A stretch of 45,077 nucleotides of DNA from Opitutus sp. (GCA_009695305.1 SIBG01000030.1:1-45077), one strand, 5' to 3'; shown: positions 17,426 through 26,576, numbered from the stretch's first letter. A program made the numbers and translations. The notes: a model not told the origin generated them from the letters alone.

Positions 17426-18847
17426 TCAGGCCAGGTAAAGTCCGTCCGTTAGGCCGGGTTTCGGCGAGAGTTTTTTCCAGGCCTCGGCAAACGAATCTTC
17501 ATCGTAGCCGAAGCGCGGCGAGACTTCGAGCGCCAGACGCGGCAGCCCGGTGGCGTCGGTTGGGAGCGACGCGCCATTCGCCTTCAGCCAGCGGCCGAAC
17601 TGCCGCAGCTGATCGTCGCGGCAGGTCTGCGGGGAATCGACCCCCCTGGCGTTTTTCACCGGCGAGAAGTCGTCGGCCCGGAGCGTCTCGATGATCACGG
17701 GATTTTTGGCGAATGGCAGCGCATCGAACACGAACAGCTCAAACTTCACGCCATTCGCCGCCGCGGGCTTCACGTCATTTCCCGCGGCGTCGACGGTCGG
17801 GATTTTCTTATCGGCGCGGTGAAACGGCAGTGACACTCCCTCTCCGCCCGCGGCCACCCGGCGCACGAATTCGCGGTCGAGCACGTGGATCGCAATGCTG
17901 CCGGCGAGATAGCGGAGCGGCCCGCCCGCGTCGGTTTCGCGCTGCATCGCCATCGGCAGATCCGAGTATTCGACGACCACCGTCCGCCCGCGCTGCGTGC
18001 AGAAGTGGCCGACCTTCTCCTCAGCGTAGGCCTTCGGCACCATCTTGCTCGTCATCTCTGAGCCCCGCCGCACGTGCCAGCCGATAAACGCGGGGTCGAT
18101 CGAGCGCACCAGTGGATTATCCACCTGAAAATAGCTCAACGTGTCCACGCCCTCGGATTTCATCAGGTCGAGCGCGCCACTGCGCTCCAGCGCCCGCAGC
18201 GAGCCTCCGTGGCCGTCGGGCGCCAGCGCCAGCGAGCTGGTCGTCTCGAGCAGAATCTTGCCGTCAAAACTCACCGCCGGCATCCGCCCCTGCCGGAAAA
18301 AATGCACGCGCGCGCGGTCGAGGCCGAAGCATTGGTGCTCTGCGAAAAATGCCTCGGTCGCCGCGTGGTTGGCGTGACTCGTCATGATGAACCAGTGCAC
18401 CGGCCGGCCGTAACGCACCCCGGCGGCGTGGATTTTTTCGGCAAAGACCTGGAAGAGCGACTTCTGTTTCACGGGCGTCACCCGAAACGTCCCCTTCGGT
18501 CCGTCGTAGCCGAGCCGCGTCCCCTGCCCGCCCGCGACGGTGAACGCCGCGACCCGCCCCGCGCGCAACGCCGCCTCGCCGGCGGCCTTGGCGTGCCCCC
18601 ACGCCACGGCATCGCCCCCGTGCTCGGGCCGCCGCTCGTAGGGCGCCGGGGCGAGCCCGCCCAAGTCCACGCCCGCGACGGCGTCCCGCGCGAGCAACGT
18701 GCGGGTGAGCCGGTCGATTTCGGCGAGATCGATCTCCGCCGCCTCGGCCAGCAGTTGCCGCTGCCCGGCGGGCGCGAGCCGGTCGAAAAATGCGAAGACC
18801 TGCGCCTGGCCGGCGTGCCGGAATTTTTCGATGAGCGGATGCGACAC
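17426..18847 (-). CDS. UDPGP-family UDP-sugar pyrophosphorylase (UDP-GlcNAc pyrophosphorylase-like)
   Basis: This 473-residue protein has the nucleotide-binding loop TVAGGQGTRLGYDGPKG, which is characteristic of the eukaryote-type UDPGP family, along with YFQVDNPLVR, FELFVFDALPF and PVKNARGVDSPQT. These match the AGX/UAP branch that joins UTP with GlcNAc-1-phosphate, though UDP-glucose activity is possible. It lies between the ftsB-like gene and the phosphohexomutase, suggesting a joint supply of UDP-sugar for wall or envelope synthesis. The GTG start at 18847 gives the expected N-terminus (HPLIEKFRHAGQ) but lacks an obvious ribosome site. Confidence 0.82.
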   Translation of the reverse strand: MSHPLIEKFRHAGQAQVFAFFDRLAPAGQRQLLAEAAEIDLAEIDRLTRTLLARDAVAGVDLGGLAPAPYERRPEHGGDAVAWGHAKAAGEAALRAGRVAAFTVAGGQGTRLGYDGPKGTFRVTPVKQKSLFQVFAEKIHAAGVRYGRPVHWFIMTSHANHAATEAFFAEHQCFGLDRARVHFFRQGRMPAVSFDGKILLETTSSLALAPDGHGGSLRALERSGALDLMKSEGVDTLSYFQVDNPLVRSIDPAFIGWHVRRGSEMTSKMVPKAYAEEKVGHFCTQRGRTVVVEYSDLPMAMQRETDAGGPLRYLAGSIAIHVLDREFVRRVAAGGEGVSLPFHRADKKIPTVDAAGNDVKPAAANGVKFELFVFDALPFAKNPVIIETLRADDFSPVKNARGVDSPQTCRDDQLRQFGRWLKANGASLPTDATGLPRLALEVSPRFGYDEDSFAEAWKKLSPKPGLTDGLYLA

Positions 18848-18887
18848 GGGGAAGAAAGTGGCGGGGAGCGAAGGCAGTCTTGCCGGC

Positions 18888-19166
18888 CTAGTCCCGGTAG
18901 CGGAAAATCGTATCGCCCGGCCGGGCGTAGCCCCGACTGCGCATGACTTTCTCGACATAGGCCGGATCGGACTTGAGACGCTCGAGGATTTTTTCCTGCG
19001 CGCGGAGCCGCGCCTCGGCGTCCGCGAGCCGGCGCCGGCTCGCGGCTTCGGCCTGCTTCAGCTGGTTGTATTCCGCGCGCGCATCGAGGAAAAGCGCCCC
19101 CGCACCGATCCCGAGGGCCACGAGCAGGACGGCGTAGAGGGCGATGAGGACGCGGCGAGGATTCAC
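18888..19166 (-). CDS. FtsB/DivIC-like septum formation initiator
   Basis: This 92-residue bitopic protein has a short cytoplasmic N-terminus, one membrane segment (about residues 7-27) and a coiled coil (about 30-65). It ends with the family signature DPAYVEKVMRSRGYARPGDTIFRY. FtsB/DivIC proteins link FtsL and FtsQ in the divisome. It heads a minus-strand run with the UDP-sugar pyrophosphorylase and mutase, tying cell division to envelope precursor supply (inference). Confidence 0.85.
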   Translation of the reverse strand: MNPRRVLIALYAVLLVALGIGAGALFLDARAEYNQLKQAEAASRRRLADAEARLRAQEKILERLKSDPAYVEKVMRSRGYARPGDTIFRYRD

Positions 19167-19294
19167 GGTGAGAGCGGGCCGATCAACGGGCGCGGGCGCC
19201 GGGGAGTAAAGGAGATTTCAATTCGCCCGGGCCCGGCGGACGCGAGTGAATTTGGCGTGCGTTTTCCGGACAGCAGGGCATTTTGGGCGTCCGC

Positions 19295-20110
19295 ATGTAT
19301 CTGAGTTATTATGGGTTTCGGGAAATGCCTTTCAACATCACGCCCGACCCGCGGTTTCTATACCTGAGCCCGACGCACCAGGAAGCCCTCCAGCACCTCA
19401 AATACGGCGTGCGGGAAAAGAAGGGTTTTATCGTGCTCTTCGGCGAGGTCGGCTGCGGCAAGACCACGCTCTGCCGGCGGTTTCTCAACGAACTCGATCC
19501 CACGCACTACGACACCGCGCTGATTTTGAACCCGCGCGTCACCGAGACGCAGATGCTCAAAGCGATTCTCACCGAGCTCGGCGAGACGAAACTCGCGCGC
19601 AGCCAGTCCGACCTCGTCGCCCAGATGAACCGCGTGCTGCTCGAGCGCATCGGCCGGGGCCGCGACATCGTGCTCATCATCGACGAGGCGCAGAATCTTT
19701 CCTTCGACGTGCTCGAGCAGATCCGCCTGCTCTCCAATCTCGAGACCGACAAGCAAAAGCTCCTCCAGATCGTCCTGATGGGCCAGCCAGAGTTGAAGGA
19801 AGTCCTCGCGCAGGAGGAGCTGCGACAGCTGCGGCAGCGCATCCTCGTGCACTATGAGCTCCACCCGCTCGGCAAAATCGACATGGAGCATTATATCCAG
19901 CACCGGCTCAGCCTCGCCGGCGGTTCGGGCCGTCCGGGGTTCACGAAGTGGGCGCTGCGGGCGATTCACAGTGGCAGCGGCGGAATTCCGCGCGTCGTCA
20001 ATAATCTTTGCGACAAGGCGATGCTCTCCGCCTTCATTCGCGAATCCGACGAGGTGAACTATTGGGACGTGCGCCGCGCCGTGCGCGACATGGCCAATCT
20101 CACTAACTGA
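19295..20110 (+). CDS. ExeA/GspA-like AAA ATPase
   Basis: This 271-residue ATPase starts with the family's MYLSYYGFREMPFNITPDPR. It has a Walker A FGEVGCGKTTL, a Walker B IVLIIDEAQNL, and the late motif SGGIPRVVNNLCDKAM. Relatives are the ExeA component of type II secretion and ATPases of exopolysaccharide or exosortase loci. A GspB-like gene follows after 29 bases, which favours the ExeA-ExeB type pairing. No other secretion genes are in the window. The ATG at 19295 was preferred over an upstream in-frame TTG. Confidence 0.85.
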   Translation: MYLSYYGFREMPFNITPDPRFLYLSPTHQEALQHLKYGVREKKGFIVLFGEVGCGKTTLCRRFLNELDPTHYDTALILNPRVTETQMLKAILTELGETKLARSQSDLVAQMNRVLLERIGRGRDIVLIIDEAQNLSFDVLEQIRLLSNLETDKQKLLQIVLMGQPELKEVLAQEELRQLRQRILVHYELHPLGKIDMEHYIQHRLSLAGGSGRPGFTKWALRAIHSGSGGIPRVVNNLCDKAMLSAFIRESDEVNYWDVRRAVRDMANLTN

Positions 20111-20139
20111 CCACCACCCGTCCGCACCAAGTTCTCGCG

Positions 20140-20910
20140 ATGAGTCTCATTAACGAAGCCCTCAAGAAGGCGCAACGCGTCCGCACCGGAGATCCGGGCA
20201 CGATGGCGCCGATGCCGGGCGGGAGCGGACCCATCGCCAAACTCGGCCAGCCGCGCAGCTCGCAGCAACTGCTAGTGCTCGCCAGCGGCGCAGTGGTGCT
20301 CGTCGTGCTGTCGGCCGTCGGGACGATCTTTTTCGTCAACCGCACGCCTGAGCCGAAGGCCGCGGCCAAACTCATCTTGACCAAGTCTGCCGTCACAGAT
20401 GCGGCGACACCGGCCCCGGTCATCGTCGCTCCCGTCATCGCTCCAGCGGCGGCGATCGTCACCCTCGAAAATCCGCCGGCCCCGCGCGAAACCTACCCCG
20501 CGCCCGTCGCCGCGGCCACCATGCCGGCCGTCACGCCCACGATCACCCCCACCCCACCGGCCGTGAGCGCCCCAGAGCTGTCGCGACTGGTGACGCCCGC
20601 ACCTCCCGCGATCACCACCCCCATCGCCGCCGCGCCGCTGCCAACGGAGCCCGCCGCGCTAGCGCCCGCGCTCGTCACCGCCGCGCCGGGTCCGCCGGTG
20701 CCCGACGCCCGCATCCACACCTTTGTCGACGGCATCCACGTGACTGGCATCCGCTCCTCCGGCGCCGACAGCAAGGTGCTGATGAACGGTCGCGTTTTCC
20801 GCGTGAACGATATCGTTGAGCGCACCCTGGGGGTGCGGCTGACCAAGGTCGAACCGGACACCCTCACGTTCACCGATGCCAACGGCGCGGTCTACGTGAA
20901 GAATTTTTAG
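20140..20910 (+). CDS. GspB-like general secretion protein
   Basis: This 256-residue protein begins MSLINEALKKAQ, a signature of GspB/ExeB-like proteins. A membrane segment follows at about residues 46-67, then a long Ala/Pro-rich periplasmic linker, and a small C-terminal domain (IHVTGIRSSG, VLMNGRVFRVND, VRLTKVEPDTLTF) like the PilP/GspB beta fold. Such proteins work with ExeA to insert the secretin through peptidoglycan. Its stop lies only 12 bases from the convergent sugar transferase stop. Confidence 0.8.
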   Translation: MSLINEALKKAQRVRTGDPGTMAPMPGGSGPIAKLGQPRSSQQLLVLASGAVVLVVLSAVGTIFFVNRTPEPKAAAKLILTKSAVTDAATPAPVIVAPVIAPAAAIVTLENPPAPRETYPAPVAAATMPAVTPTITPTPPAVSAPELSRLVTPAPPAITTPIAAAPLPTEPAALAPALVTAAPGPPVPDARIHTFVDGIHVTGIRSSGADSKVLMNGRVFRVNDIVERTLGVRLTKVEPDTLTFTDANGAVYVKNF

Positions 20911-20922
20911 GGCGGTGCCCGC

Positions 20923-22341
20923 TCAATACGCCGTCACCGGTGGTCGGATCACCTGCCAGAGTGTCCGCGCCGTGATCTGCAAATCAAGCCACACCGACCA
21001 ATGGGAGATGTAGTGCACGTCCCAGTGGACGCGCCGGCGGAGCATCTCCTGTTCGAGGATTTCCCCGCGGTAGCCCAGACTCTGGGCCAGGCCCGTGATG
21101 CCCGGTTTCACGAGATGGCGCGTCCGGTAGCCGCGGGTTTGCAGTCGAAATTCCTCGTCGAGCAGCGGCATGTAAGGCCGGGGGCCCACAATGCTCATGT
21201 CGCCGCGGAGCACGTTCCAAAACTGGGGAAACTCGTCGAGACTGCGCCGCCGGATAAATCGCCCGAAGGGAAAAATCCGTGCGTCTTCCGCCCGCGCCTG
21301 ACGTGACTCCGCCGCGGCGTCTGCCGGCTCGGTAAACATCGAGCGAAATTTCAGCATGTGAAACGTCTCGCCCTGGAGTCCGCGTCGCTCCCGCGCATAG
21401 ATCAACGCGCCGGGCGCTTGCAGCCGTTGCATCAACCAGACCCACAGGCACAGCGGCGGCAGCAGGAAGACGACCACCGGCACCGCCACGGCCAGATCAT
21501 AGGCGCGCTTCATGAGCCGGTTCAGCGGATCTTCCAGCGGCTCCTCCTGCAGCGTATAGAAATGCCGTCCTTCCTCAATCGTCGGGACGAGTGGCTGCGT
21601 GTAGCGCTCGGCGAGGTTATTGTGAATGAGCAGCCGGCAGCCTTTTTCGTGACAGATATCGATCACCGCCCGCGCTTCGGCGTCGGTGGCGGGCAATTCG
21701 AGCAGGATGACCTGGCCAATCTGGCGTTCGCCCAACACCTGTGGCAGGTCGGCCACGCGCCCGAGCCATGGCACCGAGGGCGGCGTCGACCCGGAGGGCG
21801 GCACATCGTCGGAAAGAACGCCGAGCGGATGAATCCCGAGCGGCTCCTTGTGCGCGATCCAGTCATGCAATTTTACAAAGGACGCGATCGGGCCGATAAA
21901 GACCGTCGGCAGCCGGTGCCCGCGCTGGAAGACGACGCGAGCGAGCGCACGCGGCAAACGGGCGTTGAGCAACGCGAGCCCCAGCCAGCACCACACCAAA
22001 AAACTTCCGAGAAACAGCCGGCTGATGCTGTGATCTTGCGTGGCGAACATCATCGTGAACGTGAGGAGCGCCATCAGCGACACTTGCCGCGCCGCGAGCC
22101 GCGCCGCGTCCCCGAGATCGAGCAAATGGAACCGCGCCGCGAGCCGCGACAAGTCGCGCGCCGAAAGCACCATGCCCCCGACCATGCAGAGAAAATACGG
22201 CAGCAGATTGACGTCCCGGTTCAGATGCACGAACGGCACATGGTAAATGAAGTTGGCGTAAACCCAGAAGAAGACGCCCACCAGGAGCGTCATGGCGCCC
22301 ACATGGAGATTGGCGAGTCCGCGGGCCCGGGTCGTGATCAT
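20923..22341 (-). CDS. Polyprenyl-phosphate glycosyl-1-phosphate transferase (WcaJ/EpsE-type)
   Basis: The 472-residue membrane enzyme starts exopolysaccharide or O-antigen repeat synthesis by moving a sugar phosphate onto undecaprenyl phosphate. It has four N-terminal membrane segments, a Rossmann-like central domain (about residues 140-250), and a C-terminal bacterial sugar-transferase domain with LMKRAYDLAVAVPVVVFLLP, MLKFRSMF, RRRSLDEFPQFWNVLRGD, MSIVGPRPYMP and KPGITGLAQ. It lies opposite the ExeA-like pair and downstream of polX; no glycosyltransferase cluster accompanies it here. Confidence 0.9.
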   Translation of the reverse strand: MITTRARGLANLHVGAMTLLVGVFFWVYANFIYHVPFVHLNRDVNLLPYFLCMVGGMVLSARDLSRLAARFHLLDLGDAARLAARQVSLMALLTFTMMFATQDHSISRLFLGSFLVWCWLGLALLNARLPRALARVVFQRGHRLPTVFIGPIASFVKLHDWIAHKEPLGIHPLGVLSDDVPPSGSTPPSVPWLGRVADLPQVLGERQIGQVILLELPATDAEARAVIDICHEKGCRLLIHNNLAERYTQPLVPTIEEGRHFYTLQEEPLEDPLNRLMKRAYDLAVAVPVVVFLLPPLCLWVWLMQRLQAPGALIYARERRGLQGETFHMLKFRSMFTEPADAAAESRQARAEDARIFPFGRFIRRRSLDEFPQFWNVLRGDMSIVGPRPYMPLLDEEFRLQTRGYRTRHLVKPGITGLAQSLGYRGEILEQEMLRRRVHWDVHYISHWSVWLDLQITARTLWQVIRPPVTAY

Positions 22342-22386
22342 CGCGCGTCTTTATGGCGGGAGCCGGCGCCCGCGCAAGCGCGCCCT

Positions 22387-24159
22387 TCAGCCGCGCGCCG
22401 CGAGCCACGCCTGGATCGCTTTCAGTGGCCGGGTGTTCAGAACTTGCTCGCGCGTGAGCCAGCCCTTGCGCACCGCATTCACTCCGGCGCCCACGTGCGC
22501 GAGCCCCGCCGTCTCGTGCGCATCTGGGTTGATCGCACACATCAGCCCGCGCTCGGCCGCCTTCCGCCAGTGCCGCCAATCCATATCCAGCCGCCATGGG
22601 CTCGCGTTCATTTCAATCACGACTTCGTTCGCGATCGCCGCGTCGATGACCTTGCCCGCATCAACGCGATAGCCGTCGCGCCGCAGCAACAGCCGGCCGG
22701 TGAGATGCCCGAGCATCGTCGTCCGCGGATGCTCGATCGCCCGGATGATTCGCTCCGTCATCGTCTCTTCGTCCTGCGTGAACGCACTATGCACCGACAC
22801 GACGACGTAGTCGAGCTTCGCCAGCACGGCCTCCTCAAAGTCGAGCCGGCCATCGGGGAGGATGTCGCACTCCACACCAGCGAAGACGTGGGTCGAAAAT
22901 TTCTTCGCGGCGTTCAGCGCGCGAATCTCCTCCACCTGCCGCCGCAGCCGCTCTTCGCTGAGACCTTTCGCCTGGACGCTCGACTTCGAGTGATCCGCGA
23001 TCCCGAGATATTCCCAACCGAGCGCCTCGGCCGCCGCCGTCATTTCAATGAGCGTGTTGCGGCCATCCGACGCCGTCGTGTGATTGTGCCACGCTCCGCG
23101 CAAATCCGCCCGTTCCACCAGCCGCGGCAACTCACCCTTCTCCGCCTCCTCGATTTCACCCAGCCCCTCGCGCAATTCGGGTGGAATAAAGTGCAGCCCG
23201 AGCGCCTGAAACAATTCCCCTTCAGTTGTGATCTGCGTTTTTTCTGCTTTTCGGCCTTTCAGCTTTTCCGCTTTTTCCTTTGCCGTCCCCTCGCCCTCGG
23301 CCGGCACGAGCCCCCACTCGCTCAAACTCAGCCCGCGCGTCAGCGCCCGCTGGCGCAGCTGCACGTTATGGTCCTTCGAACCGGTGAAGTGATGGAGCGC
23401 GAACCCGAACTGCTCCTCCGGCACGATCCGCAGATCGGCCTGCAATCCGCTCTCGAAGCGCACGCTCGCCTTCGTCTCGCCCTTCGCCGTCACCTCCTTC
23501 ACTCGGGGCATTGCGACAAACCACTCCACCACCGCCGCGACGTCCGCCGCGGCCACGAGAAAATCCAAATCGCCGACCGTCTCCATCCCGCGGCGTAAAC
23601 TCCCCGCCGCCTCCGCCCGCTTCACCGCCGGCAGCGCGCGTAGCCCGGCCACGATCGGCTCCGCGACTTCCCACGCGTCCCACCAGAGATGCCGCCGGCC
23701 ATACGCCTCGCGATTCTTGATGCCCGCCAGGATTTTTTCCTGCGTCTTCGCACCGAAGCCGTCGAGCGCCGCCACGCGGCCATCCGTGCACGCCTGGGTC
23801 AGCGCGGCCAGGTCCGCGAGGCCGAGTTTGTCGTGGAGCGCGCGGATTTTTTTCGGACCCAATCCCGGAATCTGCAGCATCTCCACCAGCCCCGGTTCAA
23901 TCGACGCCCGCAGTTTTTCGAAAAACTCCAGCCGGCCCGTCGTGTGCAGCTCCGTGATTTTTTGCACAAGCGCCTCGCCGAATCCCTTGATCGTCCCCAG
24001 CTCCTCCGCGGCGACGAGTCGCGCCAACTCCGCCTCCTCGATGGCCTCCAGGGCCCGCGCGCCCGTCTGGTAGGCCCGCACCTTGAACGGATTTTCGCCC
24101 TTCAACTCCAGCAACGTGCCGATTTCACCGAGGACATCCGCGATTTCGTTCTTGGTCAT
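22387..24159 (-). CDS. polX: Family X DNA polymerase with C-terminal PHP domain
   Basis: This 590-residue protein combines an N-terminal helix-hairpin-helix/polymerase-beta region ([33 protein letters not shown], the nucleotidyltransferase motif [17 protein letters not shown]) with a C-terminal PHP phosphoesterase ([44 protein letters not shown]). PolX enzymes fill gaps in base-excision repair, and the PHP part has 3'-5' exonuclease or AP-endonuclease activity. A Lys-rich insert at about residues 290-315 ([17 protein letters not shown]) interrupts the polymerase-PHP junction and is not typical. The ATG at 24159 gives the usual PolX opening. Confidence 0.92.
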   Translation of the reverse strand: MTKNEIADVLGEIGTLLELKGENPFKVRAYQTGARALEAIEEAELARLVAAEELGTIKGFGEALVQKITELHTTGRLEFFEKLRASIEPGLVEMLQIPGLGPKKIRALHDKLGLADLAALTQACTDGRVAALDGFGAKTQEKILAGIKNREAYGRRHLWWDAWEVAEPIVAGLRALPAVKRAEAAGSLRRGMETVGDLDFLVAAADVAAVVEWFVAMPRVKEVTAKGETKASVRFESGLQADLRIVPEEQFGFALHHFTGSKDHNVQLRQRALTRGLSLSEWGLVPAEGEGTAKEKAEKLKGRKAEKTQITTEGELFQALGLHFIPPELREGLGEIEEAEKGELPRLVERADLRGAWHNHTTASDGRNTLIEMTAAAEALGWEYLGIADHSKSSVQAKGLSEERLRRQVEEIRALNAAKKFSTHVFAGVECDILPDGRLDFEEAVLAKLDYVVVSVHSAFTQDEETMTERIIRAIEHPRTTMLGHLTGRLLLRRDGYRVDAGKVIDAAIANEVVIEMNASPWRLDMDWRHWRKAAERGLMCAINPDAHETAGLAHVGAGVNAVRKGWLTREQVLNTRPLKAIQAWLAARG

Positions 24160-24225
24160 GGGAAAAACTGTAGGCGATAAGCTCACCGCCGTAAGCTTTT
24201 TTTCACCGGCCGCTGCTCCGTCCAT

Positions 24226-24253
24226 CCTCCCGCGCCGCCCGCGGCGCGGGAGG
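24226..24253. repeat. Perfect 12-bp stem hairpin between menE and polX
   Basis: The arms 24226-24237 and 24242-24253 pair perfectly around a 4-base loop. It lies 16 bases after the menE stop on the transcribed strand. There is no T tract directly after it, so a simple intrinsic terminator is doubtful. It could be a REP-like unit or an RNA-stabilising hairpin. Confidence 0.6.
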
Positions 24254-24268
24254 TGGCCCGGGGTGGCA

Positions 24269-25390
24269 CTAAAGCGACGTGCGCAGCGCCGCCCGGTTCA
24301 GTTTCCCCTGCGCATTCCGCGGCCATTCCGCCACGGCCACGAAGCGCTTCGGTCGCAGGTGCCCGGCGAGCGCCGCAACCGCCCGCGTCAAATCCGGCGC
24401 GCGCGCCCCCGCCGGATAACACGCGACGACCACTTCACCCCACTCCGCATCCGGCACACCGAGCACGGCCACGTCGGAAAATTCTCCACTCTCCCGCAAC
24501 GCCGCCTCGACCTCGGCCGGTGAAATTTTTTTTCCACCGGTGACGATCACGCCGTCGCGCCGTCCGAGCACATGCAGGTGCCCGCGCTCGTCGATCCGCC
24601 CCAGATCATCCGTCACAAATTCCCTCATCGTGCGGTGCTCCGGCCAATAGCCGCGAAACACCGATTCGCCCGCGACCCGCACGGCGCCCGCGACGTCCAC
24701 GCTCACCGTGGCATGCGGCAGCGCGGTTCCACAGCTTCGCGCGCCCGCGAGAAAATCCGCCGGCCGCAACGCCGCGATCATCGCGGCCGTCTCGGTCATC
24801 CCGTAGCTCAGCGAGACGCGGAGTTGCGCCTGCGCCGCCGCCGCGGCCAACTCCGGCCAGACCGGCCCGCCGCCCACAAAAATTATTGCAAACTCGCGCA
24901 ACCACGCCACCGCGAGCCGCGACGCCAACAGCCGGTGCAATTGCGTCGGCACGAGGGAAATCACCCAGTCGCCCCCGCTGATGGTCGGCCTTTCGCCCGC
25001 CTCCAGTTGTTTCCAATCCCAGGCCACATGCTCACCGCCCGTCAAGGCACAGCGCAGCCAGGCCATCAACCCACTCACATGATGCAGCGGCAGCACGCCC
25101 ACGGCATTGACGCACGTGAGACCAAAGTGCTCGCCAAAGCCCTTCACCGCCGCCGCGATCGTGCGCTCGTCATGCCGCGCGAACCGCAGCCCGCCACTCG
25201 ACCCGCCAGTCGGCACGCACAGCCAGCCGTCGGCAGTTTTCGAATTCTGCTTTTCGATTTCGGCTTTTAACGCCGCGACCTGCGCCCGCTCGGCCACGCT
25301 CCATTTCGGATCACACAGAAAAACTACCCCGCCGCACTCTTCGGCGCAGCCCGTGGCTCTCACGAGCCTGATTAACTCAGCGCGTTCCAT
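24269..25390 (-). CDS. menE: o-Succinylbenzoate-CoA ligase-like AMP-forming enzyme
   Basis: This 373-residue ANL-superfamily enzyme is short, as usual for MenE. The AMP-binding loop is [16 protein letters not shown], followed by [15 protein letters not shown], the adenine motif [12 protein letters not shown], and [25 protein letters not shown] with the hinge and the C-terminal catalytic Lys in RNAQGKLNR. MenE activates o-succinylbenzoate for menaquinone synthesis. The assignment as MenE rather than another acyl-CoA ligase rests mainly on the neighbouring menC, which it overlaps by 19 bases. Confidence 0.85.
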   Translation of the reverse strand: MERAELIRLVRATGCAEECGGVVFLCDPKWSVAERAQVAALKAEIEKQNSKTADGWLCVPTGGSSGGLRFARHDERTIAAAVKGFGEHFGLTCVNAVGVLPLHHVSGLMAWLRCALTGGEHVAWDWKQLEAGERPTISGGDWVISLVPTQLHRLLASRLAVAWLREFAIIFVGGGPVWPELAAAAAQAQLRVSLSYGMTETAAMIAALRPADFLAGARSCGTALPHATVSVDVAGAVRVAGESVFRGYWPEHRTMREFVTDDLGRIDERGHLHVLGRRDGVIVTGGKKISPAEVEAALRESGEFSDVAVLGVPDAEWGEVVVACYPAGARAPDLTRAVAALAGHLRPKRFVAVAEWPRNAQGKLNRAALRTSL

Positions 25391-26454
25391 GCCGCCTCCA
25401 CGTTGATTCGCTCCACGTCCTCCGCCCGCAAAAACGCCGCCGCGTGCGGCCCGTCGAATCGCCCGTCCACAAACAGCGGCCACACGCCAAACCCCAGCGC
25501 GCGTGGCTCACCTCCCCACGCAAACGCCACCCGCAGCGCCGCCCGCGCGCCCACCGCCGTCTCCAGCGCCGACGAGAAAATCACCGTCGCCTTCGCTTTC
25601 TCCAACCTCGCCAGCGCACTCGCCACGTCCCTGATCAAACTCGGCTTGACCACAAATACCCCCGGCCACCCCGCGCCAATCCACCGCTCGATGTCGCCCT
25701 CCCCGACCAGCGACTCGTCGAGCGCAAGTGGCGTCGGCCAATCATTCGCCAGGCCCAACAGCAAATCCACCGCCCCCCGCGCCTCGGTCGCGATTGGTTG
25801 CTCGACAAATTCCACCGGCCGCTCCGCACACCGCTCGAGCCAGCGCTCCGCCTGCCGCCGATCCCACGCCCCATTCGCATCGAGCCGCAGCTGCGCGCCG
25901 CCCGGCAGCGCCGCGCACACATCGTCGAGCAGCGCGAGTTCATCCGCCAGATCGGCAACGCCCACCTTCCACTTGAAAACGCGAAAACCCGCATCCGCCT
26001 TCGGTCCAATCTGCGTGAGGGCCGTCCGTCCCGCGGGCAGCAACGCCGCGATTCCGAGGTAGGGCGCGTTATCCCTAACGCGCCGCCCTTGCTCCCCGGC
26101 GGCGGGCGGAATCGCCACCCGACCGTCAATCTCCCCCCGCGCACTCGCCAGCGCATTTCGCAAGCACCCCAGTTTCACCGGCACGCTCGCCAGCCGCGCG
26201 TCATCCACCTTCGCTCCGAGCTCCCGGCACGCCACCTCCACTTCATCCACCGTTTCTGTGCCAAACTCCGGAATAACCGCCGCCTCGCCGTATCCCACCA
26301 GCCCTCGCTCCTCCCCTGAGCTGGTCGAACGGGTCGCAGGGTCCCTTTCCAGCCGCACGATCACGCCCACCCGCTCGGTCCACACCCCGTGCGCTGTCCG
26401 CACGGCGGTGCGCAGCGGCAGCCGATAGCGACGGTAGGCGAAAGAAAAGTTCAC
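25372..26454 (-). CDS. menC: o-Succinylbenzoate synthase (enolase superfamily)
   Basis: MenC dehydrates SHCHC to o-succinylbenzoate in menaquinone synthesis. The 360-residue protein keeps the catalytic set: KWKVG (Lys base), LRLDANGAW, FVEQPI and LALDESL (metal ligands), and FVVKPSLI (second Lys). The GTG at 26454 gives the family-like opening FAYRRYRLPLR. Two inserts are odd: about residues 36-45 (DPATRSTSSG) and about 123-132 (GRRVRDNAPYL), each encoded by a repetitive DNA element, the second a REP-type hairpin. The active-site loops are not touched. It overlaps menE. Confidence 0.9.
   Translation of the reverse strand: MNFSFAYRRYRLPLRTAVRTAHGVWTERVGVIVRLERDPATRSTSSGEERGLVGYGEAAVIPEFGTETVDEVEVACRELGAKVDDARLASVPVKLGCLRNALASARGEIDGRVAIPPAAGEQGRRVRDNAPYLGIAALLPAGRTALTQIGPKADAGFRVFKWKVGVADLADELALLDDVCAALPGGAQLRLDANGAWDRRQAERWLERCAERPVEFVEQPIATEARGAVDLLLGLANDWPTPLALDESLVGEGDIERWIGAGWPGVFVVKPSLIRDVASALARLEKAKATVIFSSALETAVGARAALRVAFAWGGEPRALGFGVWPLFVDGRFDGPHAAAFLRAEDVERINVEAAWNALS
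26058..26084 (+). repeat. REP-like hairpin translated inside menC
   Basis: A GTAG tetranucleotide (26059-26062) directly abuts a perfect 9-bp stem (26063-26071 with 26076-26084) around a TCCC loop. This is the same plan as the RAYT-linked REPs, but with a different stem sequence (GGCGCGTTA). No inverted partner is obvious. It is read in frame on the opposite strand as part of MenC. Confidence 0.8.
26313..26347. repeat. CCCTGAGC...GTCGAAC-type dispersed element inside menC
   Basis: The stretch contains CCCTGAGCTGGTCGAACGGG, which resembles the short CCCTGAGC-N-GTCGAAGGG elements scattered in many bacterial genomes. Flanking CCCTG and CAGGG form a short stem. It is coding for MenC residues about 36-45. 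Only one copy is in the window, so the classification rests on recognition of the motif. Confidence 0.5.
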
Positions 26455-26528
26455 GCCTCCACGTCATACACCCATGCGCTGTCACGCAAGCCAGCCACTC
26501 TTCCCCCTTTCTTTCACTTTTCCTTTTT

Positions 26529-26576
26529 CATTCGCTGTGGGTCCGATACCCCGAAGCTTGCTTCGGCTTGGTTGGA
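26529..26576. repeat. 48-bp dispersed repeat R1, copy B (upstream of guaB)
   Basis: This matches 153-200 in inverted orientation at 46 of 48 positions, including the hairpin CCGAAGC-TT-GCTTCGG. No transposase lies beside it; it sits between the divergent menC and guaB starts. A copy without a transposase favours a mobile non-autonomous unit. It is 133 bases before the guaB start. Confidence 0.8.
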
